Of a DNA stretch of 64,000 bases, positions 9,437 to 20,163 are shown in pieces; position 1 is the stretch's first letter; each line of letters begins with the position of its first letter. The DNA comes from Candidatus Pantoea formicae (GTDB taxonomy: Bacteria; Pseudomonadota; Gammaproteobacteria; Enterobacterales; Enterobacteriaceae): the NCBI RefSeq assembly GCF_011752625.1, contig NZ_VWXD01000004.1:1-64000 (forward strand). Direction: 5' to 3'. The position numbers were made by a program, and so were the translations under genes. Under the pieces are notes generated by a model. The model worked only from the letters and a program-made list of their open reading frames with translations, had not been told where the DNA came from and did not search any database.

Positions 9437-9490
9437 GGGTACGTTCCGTCAGAGCGAACCGCCTGATTGCGGCCCGCAGCGGAGGCTAGT

Positions 9491-9880
9491 TTACGCTTGA
9501 TACAGCTCCAGCGGCAAACCATCTGGATCGGGGAAGAAAGTGCACGCCTTGCCGGTCAGGGCATCAATGCGGATGGGTTCGCACACCACACCTTTCTCTG
9601 CCAATGCAGCGATCGACTGTTCGACATCCTCAACGCAAAACGCCAAATGGCGTAGACCGCAGGCTTCAGGCCCACTGACGCGCGGCGGCGGAGAGGGAAA
9701 CGAGAACAGTTCGATGGTATAAACACCGTTCAATCCTAAGTCCCCTTTCCAGGAGTCACGCTCGGCGCGGTAATATTCGCCGAGTAATTCAAAGCCCAGC
9801 ACGTCACAGTAAAATGCCTTACTGCGCTGATAGTCGGTGGCAATAATAGCAATGTGGTGGATCTGTTTTATCTGCAGCAT
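9491..9880 (-). CDS. gloA2: VOC-family metalloprotein, glyoxalase I-like (YaeR)
   Basis: A 129-residue single-domain vicinal-oxygen-chelate protein matching YaeR of E. coli: HHIAII near the N-terminus, DSWKGDLGLNG in the middle and FPDPDGLPLELY at the end, with metal-ligand candidates His7, His70-type and Glu at the C-terminus. The exact substrate is unknown. The upstream ATG would add 15 residues absent from the family; the ATG at 9880 has GGAG seven bases before it and is preferred. It lies between ldcC and tilS, as in E. coli. Confidence 0.88.
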   Translation of the reverse strand: MLQIKQIHHIAIIATDYQRSKAFYCDVLGFELLGEYYRAERDSWKGDLGLNGVYTIELFSFPSPPPRVSGPEACGLRHLAFCVEDVEQSIAALAEKGVVCEPIRIDALTGKACTFFPDPDGLPLELYQA

Positions 9881-9955
9881 AGCGGCTCCGGTTTTCACAT
9901 TAGCCGCATACCCTACGTGCTGCATGCGGCGCTGAAAAGAGGCATTAGTCCGAAG

Positions 9956-12106
9956 TTAACGGTTATTCTCTTCGCGCAAGACGCGCACCAGGTAGCGTCC
10001 ATCCTCGGTGAGGGTTGCGCCATGAATATCCGTTTCAAAGCCGGGATAGTGCCGTCCGATAGTACAGAGCATCAGCAGAAAATCGAGCACCGCGCGGCTC
10101 TCTTCGGTGATCATCTCTCCGGGCATCACCAGTGGCACGCCGGGCGGATAAGGTAGGATCATATTGGCAGAAACACGGCCCACCAACTCACGGATATCGA
10201 CGGTTTCGACTTGCCCCTGCACCTGGCGCTGGAAGGCCTGATGCGGCGTCATTTTTGATTCAGGTAATACATCGAAAGCCTTGAGCATCAGGCGCGGCAG
10301 ATCGTGTTGTCGGATCAGATTATGAATGCCCTGCGCCAATGTCTGGATGCGCATATTGCGATAGAAGTCGGGGTCTTCCGCGTAGAGATCCGGCAGCATG
10401 TTTTTCACTCGCAGGTTGAGATCGTAGGCGCGTTTGAATTCTGTCAGACCACGCAGCACGCTCATGGCTTTGGTTTTATCGATGCCGATGCTGAACAGGA
10501 ACAGCAAATTGTACGGCCCGGTCTTCTCTACCACCACCCCACGCTGATCGAGGAATTTAGCCACCAGCGCCGCTGGGATCCCCTCCTCCGCCATCTGTCC
10601 TAATTCACTCATGCCTGGCGTCAGAATCGTGACCTTGATCGGATCGAGGTACATGTGATCGCGATCGGCGTGCGTGAATCCATGCCAGTCTTCTTCGCCT
10701 GGCTGGATCGGCCAGCACTCAGCTTCATCAATCTGCTCAGGCTGCCAGATATCGAAGAACCAACCATCACACTCTTCGCGCAGCCGTTGAATCTCACGTC
10801 GGAAATGCAATGCTCGCTCAACCGATCGATTAATCAGCCGCTTACCTGGATTACCCCGCAGCATCGCTGCCGCTGTCTCAATGGATGACACGATGGCATA
10901 ACTCGGAGAGGTGGTGGTGTGCATCATGTAGGCTTCATTGAAGGTATCGTGGTCGTAATCACCTTTAATATGAATCAACGAGGCTTGAGAGAACGCTGCC
11001 AGCAATTTGTGCGTTGATTGCGTTTCGTAAATCACCTTGCCCGGAATGCGCTCACCGCTCATACCACTCTTGCCGGCATAGATCGGATGGAAATTGGTGT
11101 ACGGCACCCATGCCGAATCGAAATGAATGGAAGGGACATCCAGCGTTTGCTTGATGTATTGCGTGTTATACAGCAAACCATCGTAGGTCGAGTTGGTGAT
11201 CACCGCGTGCACCGGCCAGGTGGCGCGCGGGGTGTCCTCTACCTTTTGTTGAATACTGTCACGGGTAAATTCATGCTGCGGGATGCCGCCCAAAATCCCC
11301 AGCGCATTACGTGTCGGCTTGAGCCAAATGGGGATGATGTCACTCATCATCAGCAGATGGGTGAGTGATTTGTGGCAGTTGCGGTCAATCAGTACCGTGC
11401 TACCCGCCGGCGCGGCATACATCCCAACAATTTTGTTCGAGGTCGATGTGCCGTTAGTCACCATATAGCTTTGTTCCGCGCCAAAAGTGCGCGCGACGTA
11501 CTCTTCTGCTTCGAGATGCGGGCCGGTGTGATCGAGCAGCGAACCGAGTTCGGTAACGGAGATGGAGACATCCGCCTTGAGCGTGTTCGCCCCGAAGAAA
11601 TCATAAAACAGGCTGCCCACCGGGCTTTTCTGGAACGCCGTGCCGCCCATATGGCCTGGCGTGCAGAATGTGTATTTGCCCTCTTTCACATAAGTGAATA
11701 GCGCTTTAGTTAGCGGCGGCATGATTTTGTCGATGTATTCATCGGTGTACTGGCGGATGTGCAAGGCAATGTCGTCAGCGGCATTCAGCGCGTACTCGAA
11801 GAACTGCAGCGCCATGCGCATTTCGTTAATACTGACATCCATCTGCGAATGGGTGTTGATAAAGGCATACAGCGGCAGATATTCGTTGAGCTGATTGATG
11901 TCGCTGCACAGCGCCAGACTGTAATCGTCCCAGTCAAAAATCACACCACAAATGCGTGGGTTGTGTTCAATCAGTTTCAGCAGGTCGCTGGCATTGTTGG
12001 GATAGACGGTCTGGAAACCTTGCAGCTTGAGGGCTGCGTCCAGTTCACGAATCGGTTCATCTTTGTAGAACGCGCCGTGCGGTCCCATGATCGCGATAAT
12101 ATTCAA
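9956..12106 (-). CDS. ldcC: lysine decarboxylase (LdcC-type)
   Basis: A PLP-dependent fold-type I decarboxylase that converts lysine to cadaverine and CO2. The protein has the family order: N-terminal response-regulator-like wing domain (about 1-130), PLP-binding core with the Schiff-base lysine K367 in STHK, and a C-terminal domain. Its 716 residues match the LdcC/CadA family. Position next to accA and gloA2 identifies it as the constitutive LdcC rather than acid-induced CadA; there is no cadB beside it. The start appears to be TTG, six bases after a perfect AGGAGG. Confidence 0.93.
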   Translation of the reverse strand: MNIIAIMGPHGAFYKDEPIRELDAALKLQGFQTVYPNNASDLLKLIEHNPRICGVIFDWDDYSLALCSDINQLNEYLPLYAFINTHSQMDVSINEMRMALQFFEYALNAADDIALHIRQYTDEYIDKIMPPLTKALFTYVKEGKYTFCTPGHMGGTAFQKSPVGSLFYDFFGANTLKADVSISVTELGSLLDHTGPHLEAEEYVARTFGAEQSYMVTNGTSTSNKIVGMYAAPAGSTVLIDRNCHKSLTHLLMMSDIIPIWLKPTRNALGILGGIPQHEFTRDSIQQKVEDTPRATWPVHAVITNSTYDGLLYNTQYIKQTLDVPSIHFDSAWVPYTNFHPIYAGKSGMSGERIPGKVIYETQSTHKLLAAFSQASLIHIKGDYDHDTFNEAYMMHTTTSPSYAIVSSIETAAAMLRGNPGKRLINRSVERALHFRREIQRLREECDGWFFDIWQPEQIDEAECWPIQPGEEDWHGFTHADRDHMYLDPIKVTILTPGMSELGQMAEEGIPAALVAKFLDQRGVVVEKTGPYNLLFLFSIGIDKTKAMSVLRGLTEFKRAYDLNLRVKNMLPDLYAEDPDFYRNMRIQTLAQGIHNLIRQHDLPRLMLKAFDVLPESKMTPHQAFQRQVQGQVETVDIRELVGRVSANMILPYPPGVPLVMPGEMITEESRAVLDFLLMLCTIGRHYPGFETDIHGATLTEDGRYLVRVLREENNR

Positions 12107-12249
12107 TGCTCACCTCCTGTGGTGTTATGGCACTGAATAAGGATAGCGAAAAGTGAGAGTTGAATGTTCTGGAATGCGGTGTTGATGATAAGAGATGGTG
12201 TTGTTTGAGTGGTGTTGTTTGGGAGGCTTTGCTGTGAATCGGGTGCAAA

Positions 12250-12355
12250 GGCCAGAAAAGGCCAGCCCGATCGCAAAGGAACAACGCATCCATGCAGATC
12301 GGCCGGGCCGTCCATGGCCCGGACGCTTTGCTCTTCGGGCTGGCCTTCTCTGGCC
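12250..12355. repeat. 106-bp structured inverted repeat between ldcC and accA
   Basis: The 21-bp arms at 12250-12270 and 12335-12355 are inverted copies with one mismatch. The pairing continues inward (GCAAAG 12273-12278 with CTTTGC 12326-12331) and encloses a second hairpin, CCGGGCC / GGCCCGG at 12303-12322, plus a small GCAT-CC-ATGC palindrome at 12288-12297. Nothing in this 360-bp gene-free interval (12107-12466) is convincingly coding. It could be a mobile palindromic repeat, a structured RNA or a 3'-end processing element. Confidence 0.7.
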
Positions 12356-12422
12356 GGTTAGATTGTCATTGCTGCCCGATTCGTAGCAGTCTGTACGATC
12401 GCGCTCAGTAATCAACGGGCAT

Positions 12423-12446
12423 AAAAAAGCGGACCGGAGTCCGCTT
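12423..12446 (-). terminator. accA intrinsic terminator
   Basis: On the minus strand an 8-bp stem (AAGCGGAC / GTCCGCTT) with a TCCG loop ends in a run of six T, 20 bp beyond the accA stop codon. It closes the long minus-strand lpx-dnaE-accA cluster. Confidence 0.9.
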
Positions 12447-12466
12447 TTCTTCATGAGCAAGCTAGC

Positions 12467-13426
12467 TTACGCGTAGCCGTAGCTCATCAGGCGCTGATAG
12501 CGACGGTTGAGCAGCTCTTCGGTGCTCAGCACGTCGAGATCCGCCAGATCCGCCAGCAGTTGCTTTTTCAAGCTTGCCGCCATATCCACTGGTTGACGAT
12601 GCGCGCCGCCCAGTGGTTCAGGGATGATCGAGTCGATCAGCTTCAGCTCTTTCAGACGATCGGCGGTGATGCCCATCGCTTCCGCAGCCAATGGCGCTTT
12701 ATCGGCGCTTTTCCACAGGATTGACGCACAGCCTTCCGGTGAAATTACCGAATAGGTGCTGTACTGCAGCATGTTCACTTTGTCGCCCACACCAATCGCC
12801 AGCGCACCACCGGAACCGCCTTCGCCAATCACGGTGCAGATCACCGGAATTTTCAGACCTGACATTTCACGCAGGTTGCGTGCGATCGCTTCTGACTGAC
12901 CACGCTCTTCGGCGCCCACACCAGGGTATGCACCCGGGGTGTCGATGAAGGTGATCAGTGGCATTTTGAAGCGTTCAGCCATTTCCATCAGTCGCAGCGC
13001 TTTACGGTAGCCTTCTGGTGCTGGCATACCGAAGTTACGACGGATTTTCTCTTTGGTTTCACGACCTTTTTGATGGCCAATGACCATCACTGGACGACCA
13101 TCAAGACGGGCAATACCGCCGACAATCGCTTTGTCATCGGCATAAGCGCGGTCGCCAGCCAACTCATCGAAATCATCAAACGCGTTACGGACATAGTCCA
13201 GCGTGTAAGGGCGCAATGGATGACGCGCGAGCTGCGCAACCTGCCATGCACCTAAATCTGAGAAGATTTTACGGGTCAGCTCGACGCTTTTCTCGCGCAG
13301 GCGCTGCACTTCTTCATCCAGATTAATATCGTGTTTCTCATCCGAACGACCAATTGACTTGAGCGAATCGATTTTCGCTTCCAATTCTGCAATTGGCTGT
13401 TCAAAATCCAGGTAATTAAGACTCAT
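12467..13426 (-). CDS. accA: acetyl-CoA carboxylase carboxyltransferase subunit alpha
   Basis: AccA with AccD transfers the carboxyl group from biotin on AccB to acetyl-CoA, the first step of fatty-acid synthesis. The 319-residue protein shows the crotonase-like carboxyltransferase core, including [10 protein letters not shown] (about residue 158) and the oxyanion region [12 protein letters not shown] (about 206). Length equals E. coli AccA. It is 12 bp downstream of dnaE and is the last gene before a strong terminator. Confidence 0.97.
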   Translation of the reverse strand: MSLNYLDFEQPIAELEAKIDSLKSIGRSDEKHDINLDEEVQRLREKSVELTRKIFSDLGAWQVAQLARHPLRPYTLDYVRNAFDDFDELAGDRAYADDKAIVGGIARLDGRPVMVIGHQKGRETKEKIRRNFGMPAPEGYRKALRLMEMAERFKMPLITFIDTPGAYPGVGAEERGQSEAIARNLREMSGLKIPVICTVIGEGGSGGALAIGVGDKVNMLQYSTYSVISPEGCASILWKSADKAPLAAEAMGITADRLKELKLIDSIIPEPLGGAHRQPVDMAASLKKQLLADLADLDVLSTEELLNRRYQRLMSYGYA

Positions 13427-13438
13427 AATGTTCCTGTT

Positions 13439-16400
13439 TTAGTCAAACTCCAGTTCCACCTGCTCCGATCCTACTAACGACCGCAAATCGTTAAGTAAAC
13501 GATCGCTGGGCGAAATACGCCACGCTGCACCAAAGCGCAGCTTCGCCCGCGCATCTGCTCTCTGATAATAGAGATGCACCGGAATAGTCCCAGAGCGATG
13601 AGGCTCCAAAGACTGGCGGAGACGGTTTAAAAGCTGGTCATCAATTTGCCTGTCCGTCAGCGAGATAGCAAGTCCGCGCGCGTATTTTTCCCGCGCTTCG
13701 TCGATGTCCATCACTTCTCGAGCGGTCATTTTAAGGCCACCGCTAAAGTCATCAAAGCTGACCTGTCCGCTGACGATCAGGATACGGTCTTTCTCCAGCA
13801 GCTGCTGGTATTTATCTAACGCATCGGTAAATAACATCACTTCCAGACGACCAGATCGATCGTCGAGAGTACAAATACCAATTCGGTTGCCGCGCTTGGT
13901 GACCATCACGCGGGCAGCAATCACCAGCCCCGCCGCGATGGTTACTTTACCACGATCCGTCGGATGCATGTCCTTCAGACGCATGCCGCCGACGTAGCGA
14001 TCGATTTCTTTCAAATATTGGTTAATCGGATGCCCAGTGAGGTAAAGCCCGAGCGTCTCACGTTCGCCATCCAGTTGAATCTGTTCCGGCCATGGCGTGA
14101 TGTTGGTGTATGACTTCTCCACCTGCTCAGGCTCTTCGGCCAGCACGCCAAACATATCTGCTTGTCCGGTGGCTTCCGCTTTTGCGTGCTGATCTGCGGC
14201 TTTCAATGCATCACCGAGTGCACTCATCAGCGCCGCGCGATGCGGGCCGAGGCGATCAAATGCCCCCGACATGATCAGCTTTTCCATCACGCGACGGTTA
14301 ATCTTTTTCGTGTCGGTACGCGCGCAGAGATCGAACAGCTCTTTGAAGTAGCCGCCTTCATTACGCGCTTCAATGATCGCTTCGATCGGCCCCTCACCCA
14401 CGCCTTTGATCGCGCCAATACCGTAAACGATTTCACCTTCATCGTTCACGTGGAACGGATACAGACCGGAGTTGATGTCGGGCGGCAGCACTTTCAAGCC
14501 CATGCGCCAGCACTCATCCACCAGGCCAACGACCTTCTCGGTGTTGTCCATATCGGCGGTCATTACCGCTGCCATAAATTCTGCTGGGTAGTGCGCTTTC
14601 AGCCACAGCGTCTGGTAAGACACCAAAGCATAGGCTGCCGAGTGCGACTTGTTAAAGCCATAACCCGCAAACTTCTCTACCAGATCGAAGATCTTCATCG
14701 AGAGTTCGCCGTTAACACCCATTCTTTCTGCACCGTCCTGGAATACAGAACGTTGCTTTGCCATCTCTTCGGGTTTCTTTTTACCCATTGCACGGCGCAG
14801 CATATCCGCGCCACCCAGGGTATAACCCGACAACACCTGAGCGATCTGCATCACCTGCTCCTGATACAGGATGATGCCGTAGGTTGGTTCCAGTACCGGC
14901 TTCAGGGTTTCGTGCTGCCACTGAATATCCGGGTACGAAATTTCTTCACGGCCGTGCTTGCGGTCAATGAAGTTATCAACCATGCCCGATTGCAGCGGTC
15001 CCGGACGGAACAGCGCCACCAGTGCGATCATATCTTCGAAACAGTCGGGCTTCAGACGCTTAATCAGGTCTTTCATGCCGCGCGATTCAAGCTGGAATAC
15101 CGCTGTGGTTTCCGAGCGTTGCAGCATATCGAAGCTTTTCTTGTCATCCAGCGGGATGGCCGCGATATCAATCGGCTCCAACCCTTCTTTGGCTCGGCGC
15201 GGGTTAATCATCTTCAGCGCCCAGTCGATGATGGTCAGCGTACGCAAGCCGAGGAAATCAAACTTCACCAGCCCGGCGTATTCCACATCATTCTTATCAA
15301 ACTGGGTAACCGGGAATTGGCCATTTTCGTCACAGTAAAGCGGCGCAAAATCAGTGATTTTGGTCGGTGCGATAACCACCCCACCGGCGTGTTTACCGGC
15401 GTTACGTGTGACACCTTCCAGCTTGCGCGCCATATCAATCAGCGCTTTAACCTCTTCATCTGCCTCGTAGATTTCCGGCAGCTGCGGTTCCGCTTCAAAG
15501 GCTTTTTCCAGCGTCATGCCGGGATCCGGCGGGATCAATTTGGAGATGCGATCGACAAAGCCATACGGATGACCGAGCACGCGTCCCACGTCACGGATAA
15601 CCGCTTTCGCCGCCATGGTACCGAAGGTGATGATCTGCGAAACCGCTTCACGCCCATACATTTCAGCGACGTGATCGATAACCTGATCGCGCTTCTCCAT
15701 GCAGAAATCGACGTCGAAGTCGGGCATCGACACACGTTCCGGGTTGAGGAAGCGTTCGAACAGCAGGTCAAACTCCAGTGGATCGAGATCGGTAATCTTC
15801 AGCGCATACGCCACTAATGAACCCGCGCCCGAACCACGGCCCGGCCCAACCGGGATACCGTTATCCTTCGACCACTGGATAAACTCCATCACGATCAGGA
15901 AGTAGCCGGGGAAGCCCATCTGGTTGATAACGTTAAGTTCGATTTCCAGACGTTCGTCATACTCGGGGCGCTTTTCGGCGCGCAACGCATCATCCGGGAA
16001 CAAAAATTCCAGACGCTCTTCCAGCCCTTCGCGTGACTTCATGACCAGAAAATCTTCGGTGCTCATATCCCCGGTCGGGAACTGTGGCAGGAAGTACTCG
16101 CCGAGGCGCACCGTGACGTTACAACGCTTAGCAATCTCTACGCTGTTTTCCAGCGCTTCCGGGATGTCCGAGAACAGCTCGCACATCTCCTCTTCGCTGC
16201 GCATATATTGCTGAGGACTGTAATGACGTGGGCGTTTTGGATCGTCCAGCGTGAAGCCATCATGAATCGCCACGCGGATTTCATGGGCGTCAAAATCTTC
16301 TTCATTCAGGAAGCAGACTTCGTTAGTGGCCACCACGGGCACACCTTCGGCAATGGCTAACTCAACGGCGGCATGCAGATAAGCCTCTTCATCGGCACGT

Positions 16401-16921
16401 CCGGTACGCGTCAGCTCGAGATAATAACGATTGGGGAAGTGTTCCTGATAGAAACTGAGGCACTGCGACACCAGCGCACTGTTGCCGCGCAATAAACTGC
16501 GGCCAACATCGCCCTTGCGTCCACCAGATAACAGAATTAACCCTTCACCCAATTCAACCAGCCAGTCACGGTCGATAATCGGACCCGCAATGCCATAGCC
16601 ACGCTGATAGGCGCGTGATATCAACAACGTCAGATTTTGATAGCCCGTGTTGTTGGCGGCAAGCACAGTGAGCTGCGTAAGCTCATCACCCATCAAATCG
16701 CTGGCAACGTGGAAATCAGCCCCCACGATCGGTTTAACCCCTGCATCGTGCGCGCTACCGTAAAAACGCACCAAACCACAGAGGTTGATGTAATCGGTAA
16801 TCGCGATCGCCGGCATGCCGAGCGCAGCCGCCTTCTTGACCAGTGGCTTGGTTTTCGCCAGACCATCGACCATGGAGTAGTCGCTATGAACGCGCAGATG
16901 TATAAAACGAGGTTCAGCCAT
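13439..16921 (-). CDS. dnaE: DNA polymerase III subunit alpha
   Basis: DnaE is the replicative polymerase. The PHP domain occupies about residues 1-280 ([14 protein letters not shown]); the catalytic carboxylates lie in PDFDVDFC near residue 400 and in the later palm motif; [10 protein letters not shown] is near residue 361. An HhH region, an OB domain and the C-terminal tau-binding region follow. The length of 1160 residues equals that of E. coli. The gene sits between rnhB (31 bp upstream) and accA (12 bp downstream) and is probably in the same long transcript. Confidence 0.98.
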   Translation of the reverse strand: MAEPRFIHLRVHSDYSMVDGLAKTKPLVKKAAALGMPAIAITDYINLCGLVRFYGSAHDAGVKPIVGADFHVASDLMGDELTQLTVLAANNTGYQNLTLLISRAYQRGYGIAGPIIDRDWLVELGEGLILLSGGRKGDVGRSLLRGNSALVSQCLSFYQEHFPNRYYLELTRTGRADEEAYLHAAVELAIAEGVPVVATNEVCFLNEEDFDAHEIRVAIHDGFTLDDPKRPRHYSPQQYMRSEEEMCELFSDIPEALENSVEIAKRCNVTVRLGEYFLPQFPTGDMSTEDFLVMKSREGLEERLEFLFPDDALRAEKRPEYDERLEIELNVINQMGFPGYFLIVMEFIQWSKDNGIPVGPGRGSGAGSLVAYALKITDLDPLEFDLLFERFLNPERVSMPDFDVDFCMEKRDQVIDHVAEMYGREAVSQIITFGTMAAKAVIRDVGRVLGHPYGFVDRISKLIPPDPGMTLEKAFEAEPQLPEIYEADEEVKALIDMARKLEGVTRNAGKHAGGVVIAPTKITDFAPLYCDENGQFPVTQFDKNDVEYAGLVKFDFLGLRTLTIIDWALKMINPRRAKEGLEPIDIAAIPLDDKKSFDMLQRSETTAVFQLESRGMKDLIKRLKPDCFEDMIALVALFRPGPLQSGMVDNFIDRKHGREEISYPDIQWQHETLKPVLEPTYGIILYQEQVMQIAQVLSGYTLGGADMLRRAMGKKKPEEMAKQRSVFQDGAERMGVNGELSMKIFDLVEKFAGYGFNKSHSAAYALVSYQTLWLKAHYPAEFMAAVMTADMDNTEKVVGLVDECWRMGLKVLPPDINSGLYPFHVNDEGEIVYGIGAIKGVGEGPIEAIIEARNEGGYFKELFDLCARTDTKKINRRVMEKLIMSGAFDRLGPHRAALMSALGDALKAADQHAKAEATGQADMFGVLAEEPEQVEKSYTNITPWPEQIQLDGERETLGLYLTGHPINQYLKEIDRYVGGMRLKDMHPTDRGKVTIAAGLVIAARVMVTKRGNRIGICTLDDRSGRLEVMLFTDALDKYQQLLEKDRILIVSGQVSFDDFSGGLKMTAREVMDIDEAREKYARGLAISLTDRQIDDQLLNRLRQSLEPHRSGTIPVHLYYQRADARAKLRFGAAWRISPSDRLLNDLRSLVGSEQVELEFD

Positions 16922-16952
16922 ATCAGTTTCCGGTTAAAACAGCGTCAGGCTA

Positions 16953-17579
16953 TTAAAGCGTAGTCGGCTGACGCGCGGCCAGCACGTCGGCATCTATCAG
17001 GGCATTACGCACCGGCGCGAAGCTGCGGCGGTGATGAGGCGTGGCGCCAAACTGAGTCAGCTTTTCCATATGCAACGCGGTTGGATAGCCCTTGTGTTGG
17101 GCAAAACCATATTGCGGAAACAGCAGATCTAACTCTGCCATTTCGCGGTCACGCGTCACTTTGGCAATAATCGATGCGGCACTGATTTCCTGCACCAGGC
17201 TGTCGCCTTTGACCACGGCCTGTGATGGCATTGGCAGTGTTGGGCAACGGTTACCATCGATCAACACAAAGTCAGGTGTCACTGGCAATCCCGCTACCGC
17301 ACGCTGCATTGCCAACATGGTAGCGTGCAGAATGTTGAGCTGGTCGATCTCTTCAGGCTCGGCACGGCCAAGACTCCAAGCCAAAGCTTTCTCTTTGATC
17401 TCGTCATATAGCGCCAGACGACGCTTCTCCGAGAGTTTTTTCGAATCAGCTAAACCCTTAATCGGATTCGCAGGATCGAGAATCACCGCAGCCGTGACGA
17501 CCGCGCCAACCAGTGGGCCACGTCCGACCTCGTCAACACCCGCAATGCGTTGGGCGTTGGGATAGATAAAATCAGCCAT
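16953..17579 (-). CDS. rnhB: ribonuclease HII
   Basis: RNase HII removes ribonucleotides misincorporated into DNA and RNA in hybrids. The N-terminal [12 protein letters not shown] motif holds the first two catalytic acidic residues (D, E); the others are in IDGN and in DRE. The 208-residue length is normal. The start codon lies inside the end of lpxB (8-bp overlap). Confidence 0.95.
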   Translation of the reverse strand: MADFIYPNAQRIAGVDEVGRGPLVGAVVTAAVILDPANPIKGLADSKKLSEKRRLALYDEIKEKALAWSLGRAEPEEIDQLNILHATMLAMQRAVAGLPVTPDFVLIDGNRCPTLPMPSQAVVKGDSLVQEISAASIIAKVTRDREMAELDLLFPQYGFAQHKGYPTALHMEKLTQFGATPHHRRSFAPVRNALIDADVLAARQPTTL

Positions 17580-18720
17580 TGGCTATCTCCAGCACGGCAT
17601 CCGCGGCCTGCTCATCAGCATTCCAGCGAATCTGTTGGTGTAATTCGTTGAAGGTACTCAGTAACGCATCGCGCTCTGGGCCGGCATGCAACAGTGGTTC
17701 TAAGGCTGCTGCCAAAGCTTCTGGCTGACACTCATCTTGTAGCAGCTCTTTCACCAGCTCGCGTCCAGCCAGTAAGTTAGGTAATGAAACGTAAGGTGTT
17801 TTCACCAGACGTTTTGCTAACCAGAAGGTGAACGGCTTCATGCGGTAACCCACCACCATTGGGCATTTCGCTAACATGCATTCCAGTGCCGCGGTACCCG
17901 ATGCCAAAATAGCGGCATCGCTGGCAATCATGGCCTGGCGCCCTTTGCCATCCAGCAAATGCATCGGCAGCTCCGGCGCGACCTCGGCTTTAATCTGTTC
18001 GAACTGCTCACGGCGCTTGGCATTGACCAGTGGCACCACGATTTCCAACGTAGGGTAACGCTGACGCAGTAACTGTGCAGCGCGCAGGAAGTCAGCGCTC
18101 AGCATTTCGACCTCGGCACCACGGCTGCCCGGCAGCAAGCCCAGACAGATCGCGTCATCTGCGATACCTAACTCACGTCGCGCAGCGGACTTATCTGGCT
18201 GCAGCGGCATGGCATCCGCCATGGTGTGGCCGATAAAGCGACATGGAACGTTGAAACGATCATAAAACGCTTTCTCAAACGGCAGAAACGCCAATACCAG
18301 GTTGGTGTTGCGGCCAATTTTGAACACGCGTTTTTGTCGCCACGCCCATACAGAAGGACTGACGTAATGAATCGTGCGGATCCCCGCGCGCTTCAGGCTG
18401 CCTTCCAACGTGATATTGAAATCTGGCGCATCAATGCCGACGAAGACATCAGGCTTGAGTTCGGTAAAGCGCTGGGTTAAATCCTTGCGAATACTTAGCA
18501 AGCGGCGCAGGCGGCCGAGCACTTCGACAATACCCATCACTGCAAGCTCTTCCATCTCATACCAGGCTTCGCAGCCTTCGGCTTGCATTAATGGACCTGC
18601 AACGCCAACAAAGCGAGCATCAGGATGGCGCGCTTTGAGCGCACGAATAAGACCTGCACCAAGAATATCGCCGGAGGTTTCTCCGGCGACCAGGGCAATC
18701 GTTAAGGGACGCACTGACAT
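17572..18720 (-). CDS. lpxB: lipid-A-disaccharide synthase
   Basis: LpxB joins UDP-2,3-diacylglucosamine and lipid X into the beta-1,6 disaccharide of lipid A at the inner face of the membrane. It is a GT-B glycosyltransferase (family GT19) of 382 residues: [11 protein letters not shown] at residues 13-23, and the nucleotide-sugar region [21 protein letters not shown] near 265-285. It starts 3 bp after lpxA and overlaps rnhB. Confidence 0.96.
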   Translation of the reverse strand: MSVRPLTIALVAGETSGDILGAGLIRALKARHPDARFVGVAGPLMQAEGCEAWYEMEELAVMGIVEVLGRLRRLLSIRKDLTQRFTELKPDVFVGIDAPDFNITLEGSLKRAGIRTIHYVSPSVWAWRQKRVFKIGRNTNLVLAFLPFEKAFYDRFNVPCRFIGHTMADAMPLQPDKSAARRELGIADDAICLGLLPGSRGAEVEMLSADFLRAAQLLRQRYPTLEIVVPLVNAKRREQFEQIKAEVAPELPMHLLDGKGRQAMIASDAAILASGTAALECMLAKCPMVVGYRMKPFTFWLAKRLVKTPYVSLPNLLAGRELVKELLQDECQPEALAAALEPLLHAGPERDALLSTFNELHQQIRWNADEQAADAVLEIANG

Positions 18721-18723
18721 GGA

Positions 18724-19512
18724 TTAACGAATCAATCCACGCGTTGAACGAGCAAAGAAGTCATAGAAAGGCTGCACTTCGCTATGTTGTTTCGCCAGCT
18801 CTTCAATCTCTGGTTTCACTTCATCCAGCGTTCTGCCGCTGCGGTACAGTAATTTGTACGCATTACGAATCGCGTGCAGTGCTTCTTTGCTGAAGCCACG
18901 GCGCTTAAGACCTTCGATGTTAATGCCGAACGGTGTTGCGTGGTTACCCTGCGCAATCACGTAGGGAGGCACATCCTGCGCGACGCCTGAACAACCGCCA
19001 ACCATCACGTGTGCACCAATGGTGCACCACTGGTGTACCGCCGTCATGCCGCCGATGATCGCGAAATCATCAACAGTTACATGGCCGCCCAGCGTGGCGT
19101 TGTTGGCGAAGATGCAACGGTTGCCAATCACACAGTCATGAGCAATGTGCGCATTGACCATCAGCAGGTTATCGCTGCCAACTTTGGTGACGTTGCCACC
19201 CTGTGTGGTGCCACGGTGAATGGTGACGCTTTCGCGGATGCGGTTGCGATCGCCAATTTCAACACGAGTGGGTTCACCGGCATATTTCAGGTCCTGGTTT
19301 ACTTCACCAATGGAAGCAAACTGATAGATCTGATTGTCTTTACCGATACGCGTATGGCCATTCACCACCACGTGCGATTTAAGCACCGTGCCTTCACCAA
19401 TTTCCACGTTAGCACCGATAAAGCAAAACGGGCCGATGTGAACATTGGCGCCGATGACGGCACCCTCTTCAATAACGGAACTGGGATGAATACTGGCGGT
19501 TGAATCAATCAC
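18724..19512 (-). CDS. lpxA: UDP-N-acetylglucosamine O-acyltransferase
   Basis: LpxA transfers 3-hydroxyacyl from ACP to the 3-OH of UDP-GlcNAc, the first lipid A step. The N-terminal two-thirds is a left-handed beta helix of hexapeptide repeats; the catalytic histidine lies in the NAHIAHDC segment (about residue 125). The C-terminal helical domain ends ARSTRGLIR, as in E. coli. The length of 262 residues is identical to E. coli. The start codon is GTG. It follows fabZ after 3 bp. Confidence 0.96.
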   Translation of the reverse strand: MIDSTASIHPSSVIEEGAVIGANVHIGPFCFIGANVEIGEGTVLKSHVVVNGHTRIGKDNQIYQFASIGEVNQDLKYAGEPTRVEIGDRNRIRESVTIHRGTTQGGNVTKVGSDNLLMVNAHIAHDCVIGNRCIFANNATLGGHVTVDDFAIIGGMTAVHQWCTIGAHVMVGGCSGVAQDVPPYVIAQGNHATPFGINIEGLKRRGFSKEALHAIRNAYKLLYRSGRTLDEVKPEIEELAKQHSEVQPFYDFFARSTRGLIR

Positions 19513-19515
19513 TAA

Positions 19516-19971
19516 TTATGCCTCCCGGCTACGGGCACACATCATGGTCGCTTCACAGACAATCTTGCCGTCTACCGTTGCCACGCCTTTAAAGCGCGTC
19601 AGACCACGACGAGTTTTCTCAAAAGTCACTTCCATGATCATCTGATCGCCCGGCACAACCGGACGCTTGAAGCGCGCTTCGTCGATACCGGCGAAGTAAT
19701 AGAGTTCGCCGGGTTCCAGTTTTCCAACGCTTTTAAACGCCAGAATGCCGGTTGCCTGCGCCATTGCTTCCAGAATCAGAACGCCTGGGAAAATCGGCTT
19801 ACCAGGGAAGTGTCCCTGGAAAAACGGTTCATTAACAGAAACGTTCTTCACCGCACGCAGATATTTATGCTCTTCAAATTCCAGCACGCGGTCAACCAGC
19901 AAGAAAGGATAGCGGTGCGGCAGCAGTTCTAAAATCTCTTCGATTTTCAGAGTATGCGTTTCAGTTGTCAA
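19516..19971 (-). CDS. fabZ: 3-hydroxyacyl-ACP dehydratase FabZ
   Basis: FabZ dehydrates 3-hydroxyacyl-ACP in fatty-acid elongation and competes with LpxA for hydroxymyristoyl-ACP, which fits its place beside the lpx genes. It is a 151-residue hotdog-fold protein with the catalytic histidine in [13 protein letters not shown] (about residue 54) and the catalytic Glu in LILEAMAQ. The start is TTG with AGGA eight bases upstream, the same unusual start as in E. coli. A structured leader lies upstream (see 20014-20049). Confidence 0.96.
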   Translation of the reverse strand: MTTETHTLKIEEILELLPHRYPFLLVDRVLEFEEHKYLRAVKNVSVNEPFFQGHFPGKPIFPGVLILEAMAQATGILAFKSVGKLEPGELYYFAGIDEARFKRPVVPGDQMIMEVTFEKTRRGLTRFKGVATVDGKIVCEATMMCARSREA

Positions 19972-20013
19972 AATACTCTTCCTGTCCTAAAAAATCTGAT
20001 GGCAATAATAACA

Positions 20014-20049
20014 CGGCCTGCACAGATCAAAATGATCCTCCGCAGGCCG
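20014..20049. other. inverted repeat in the lpxD-fabZ intergenic leader
   Basis: In the 192-bp gap between lpxD and fabZ, CGGCCTGC (20014-20021) pairs with GCAGGCCG (20042-20049), and an inner GATC-AAAAT-GATC extends the hairpin. The rest of the gap (20050-20163) shows no clear signal. Without a T tract it is not a terminator; it may be a processing site, attenuator or leader of fabZ mRNA. Confidence 0.55.
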
Positions 20050-20163
20050 CAAATCAGTTCGGTGGCGTAACGCTTTCTTGAGAGACCTTCTACCTTGCCC
20101 GGTCAGACCGAAAGAGGCAGAAAGTACGCTGCTTTTTTATGAAAGCGGGTCGCTGGGATGCGT

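Noticed and set aside
12057..12460. several overlapping short frames in the ldcC-accA gap
   Set aside because: They cross the structured inverted repeat, the accA terminator or the ldcC start and lack ribosome sites.
14162..15817. 551-codon open frame on the plus strand
   Set aside because: It is wholly antisense to dnaE, has no ribosome site and its histidine- and arginine-rich translation is typical of the complement of a GC-rich gene.
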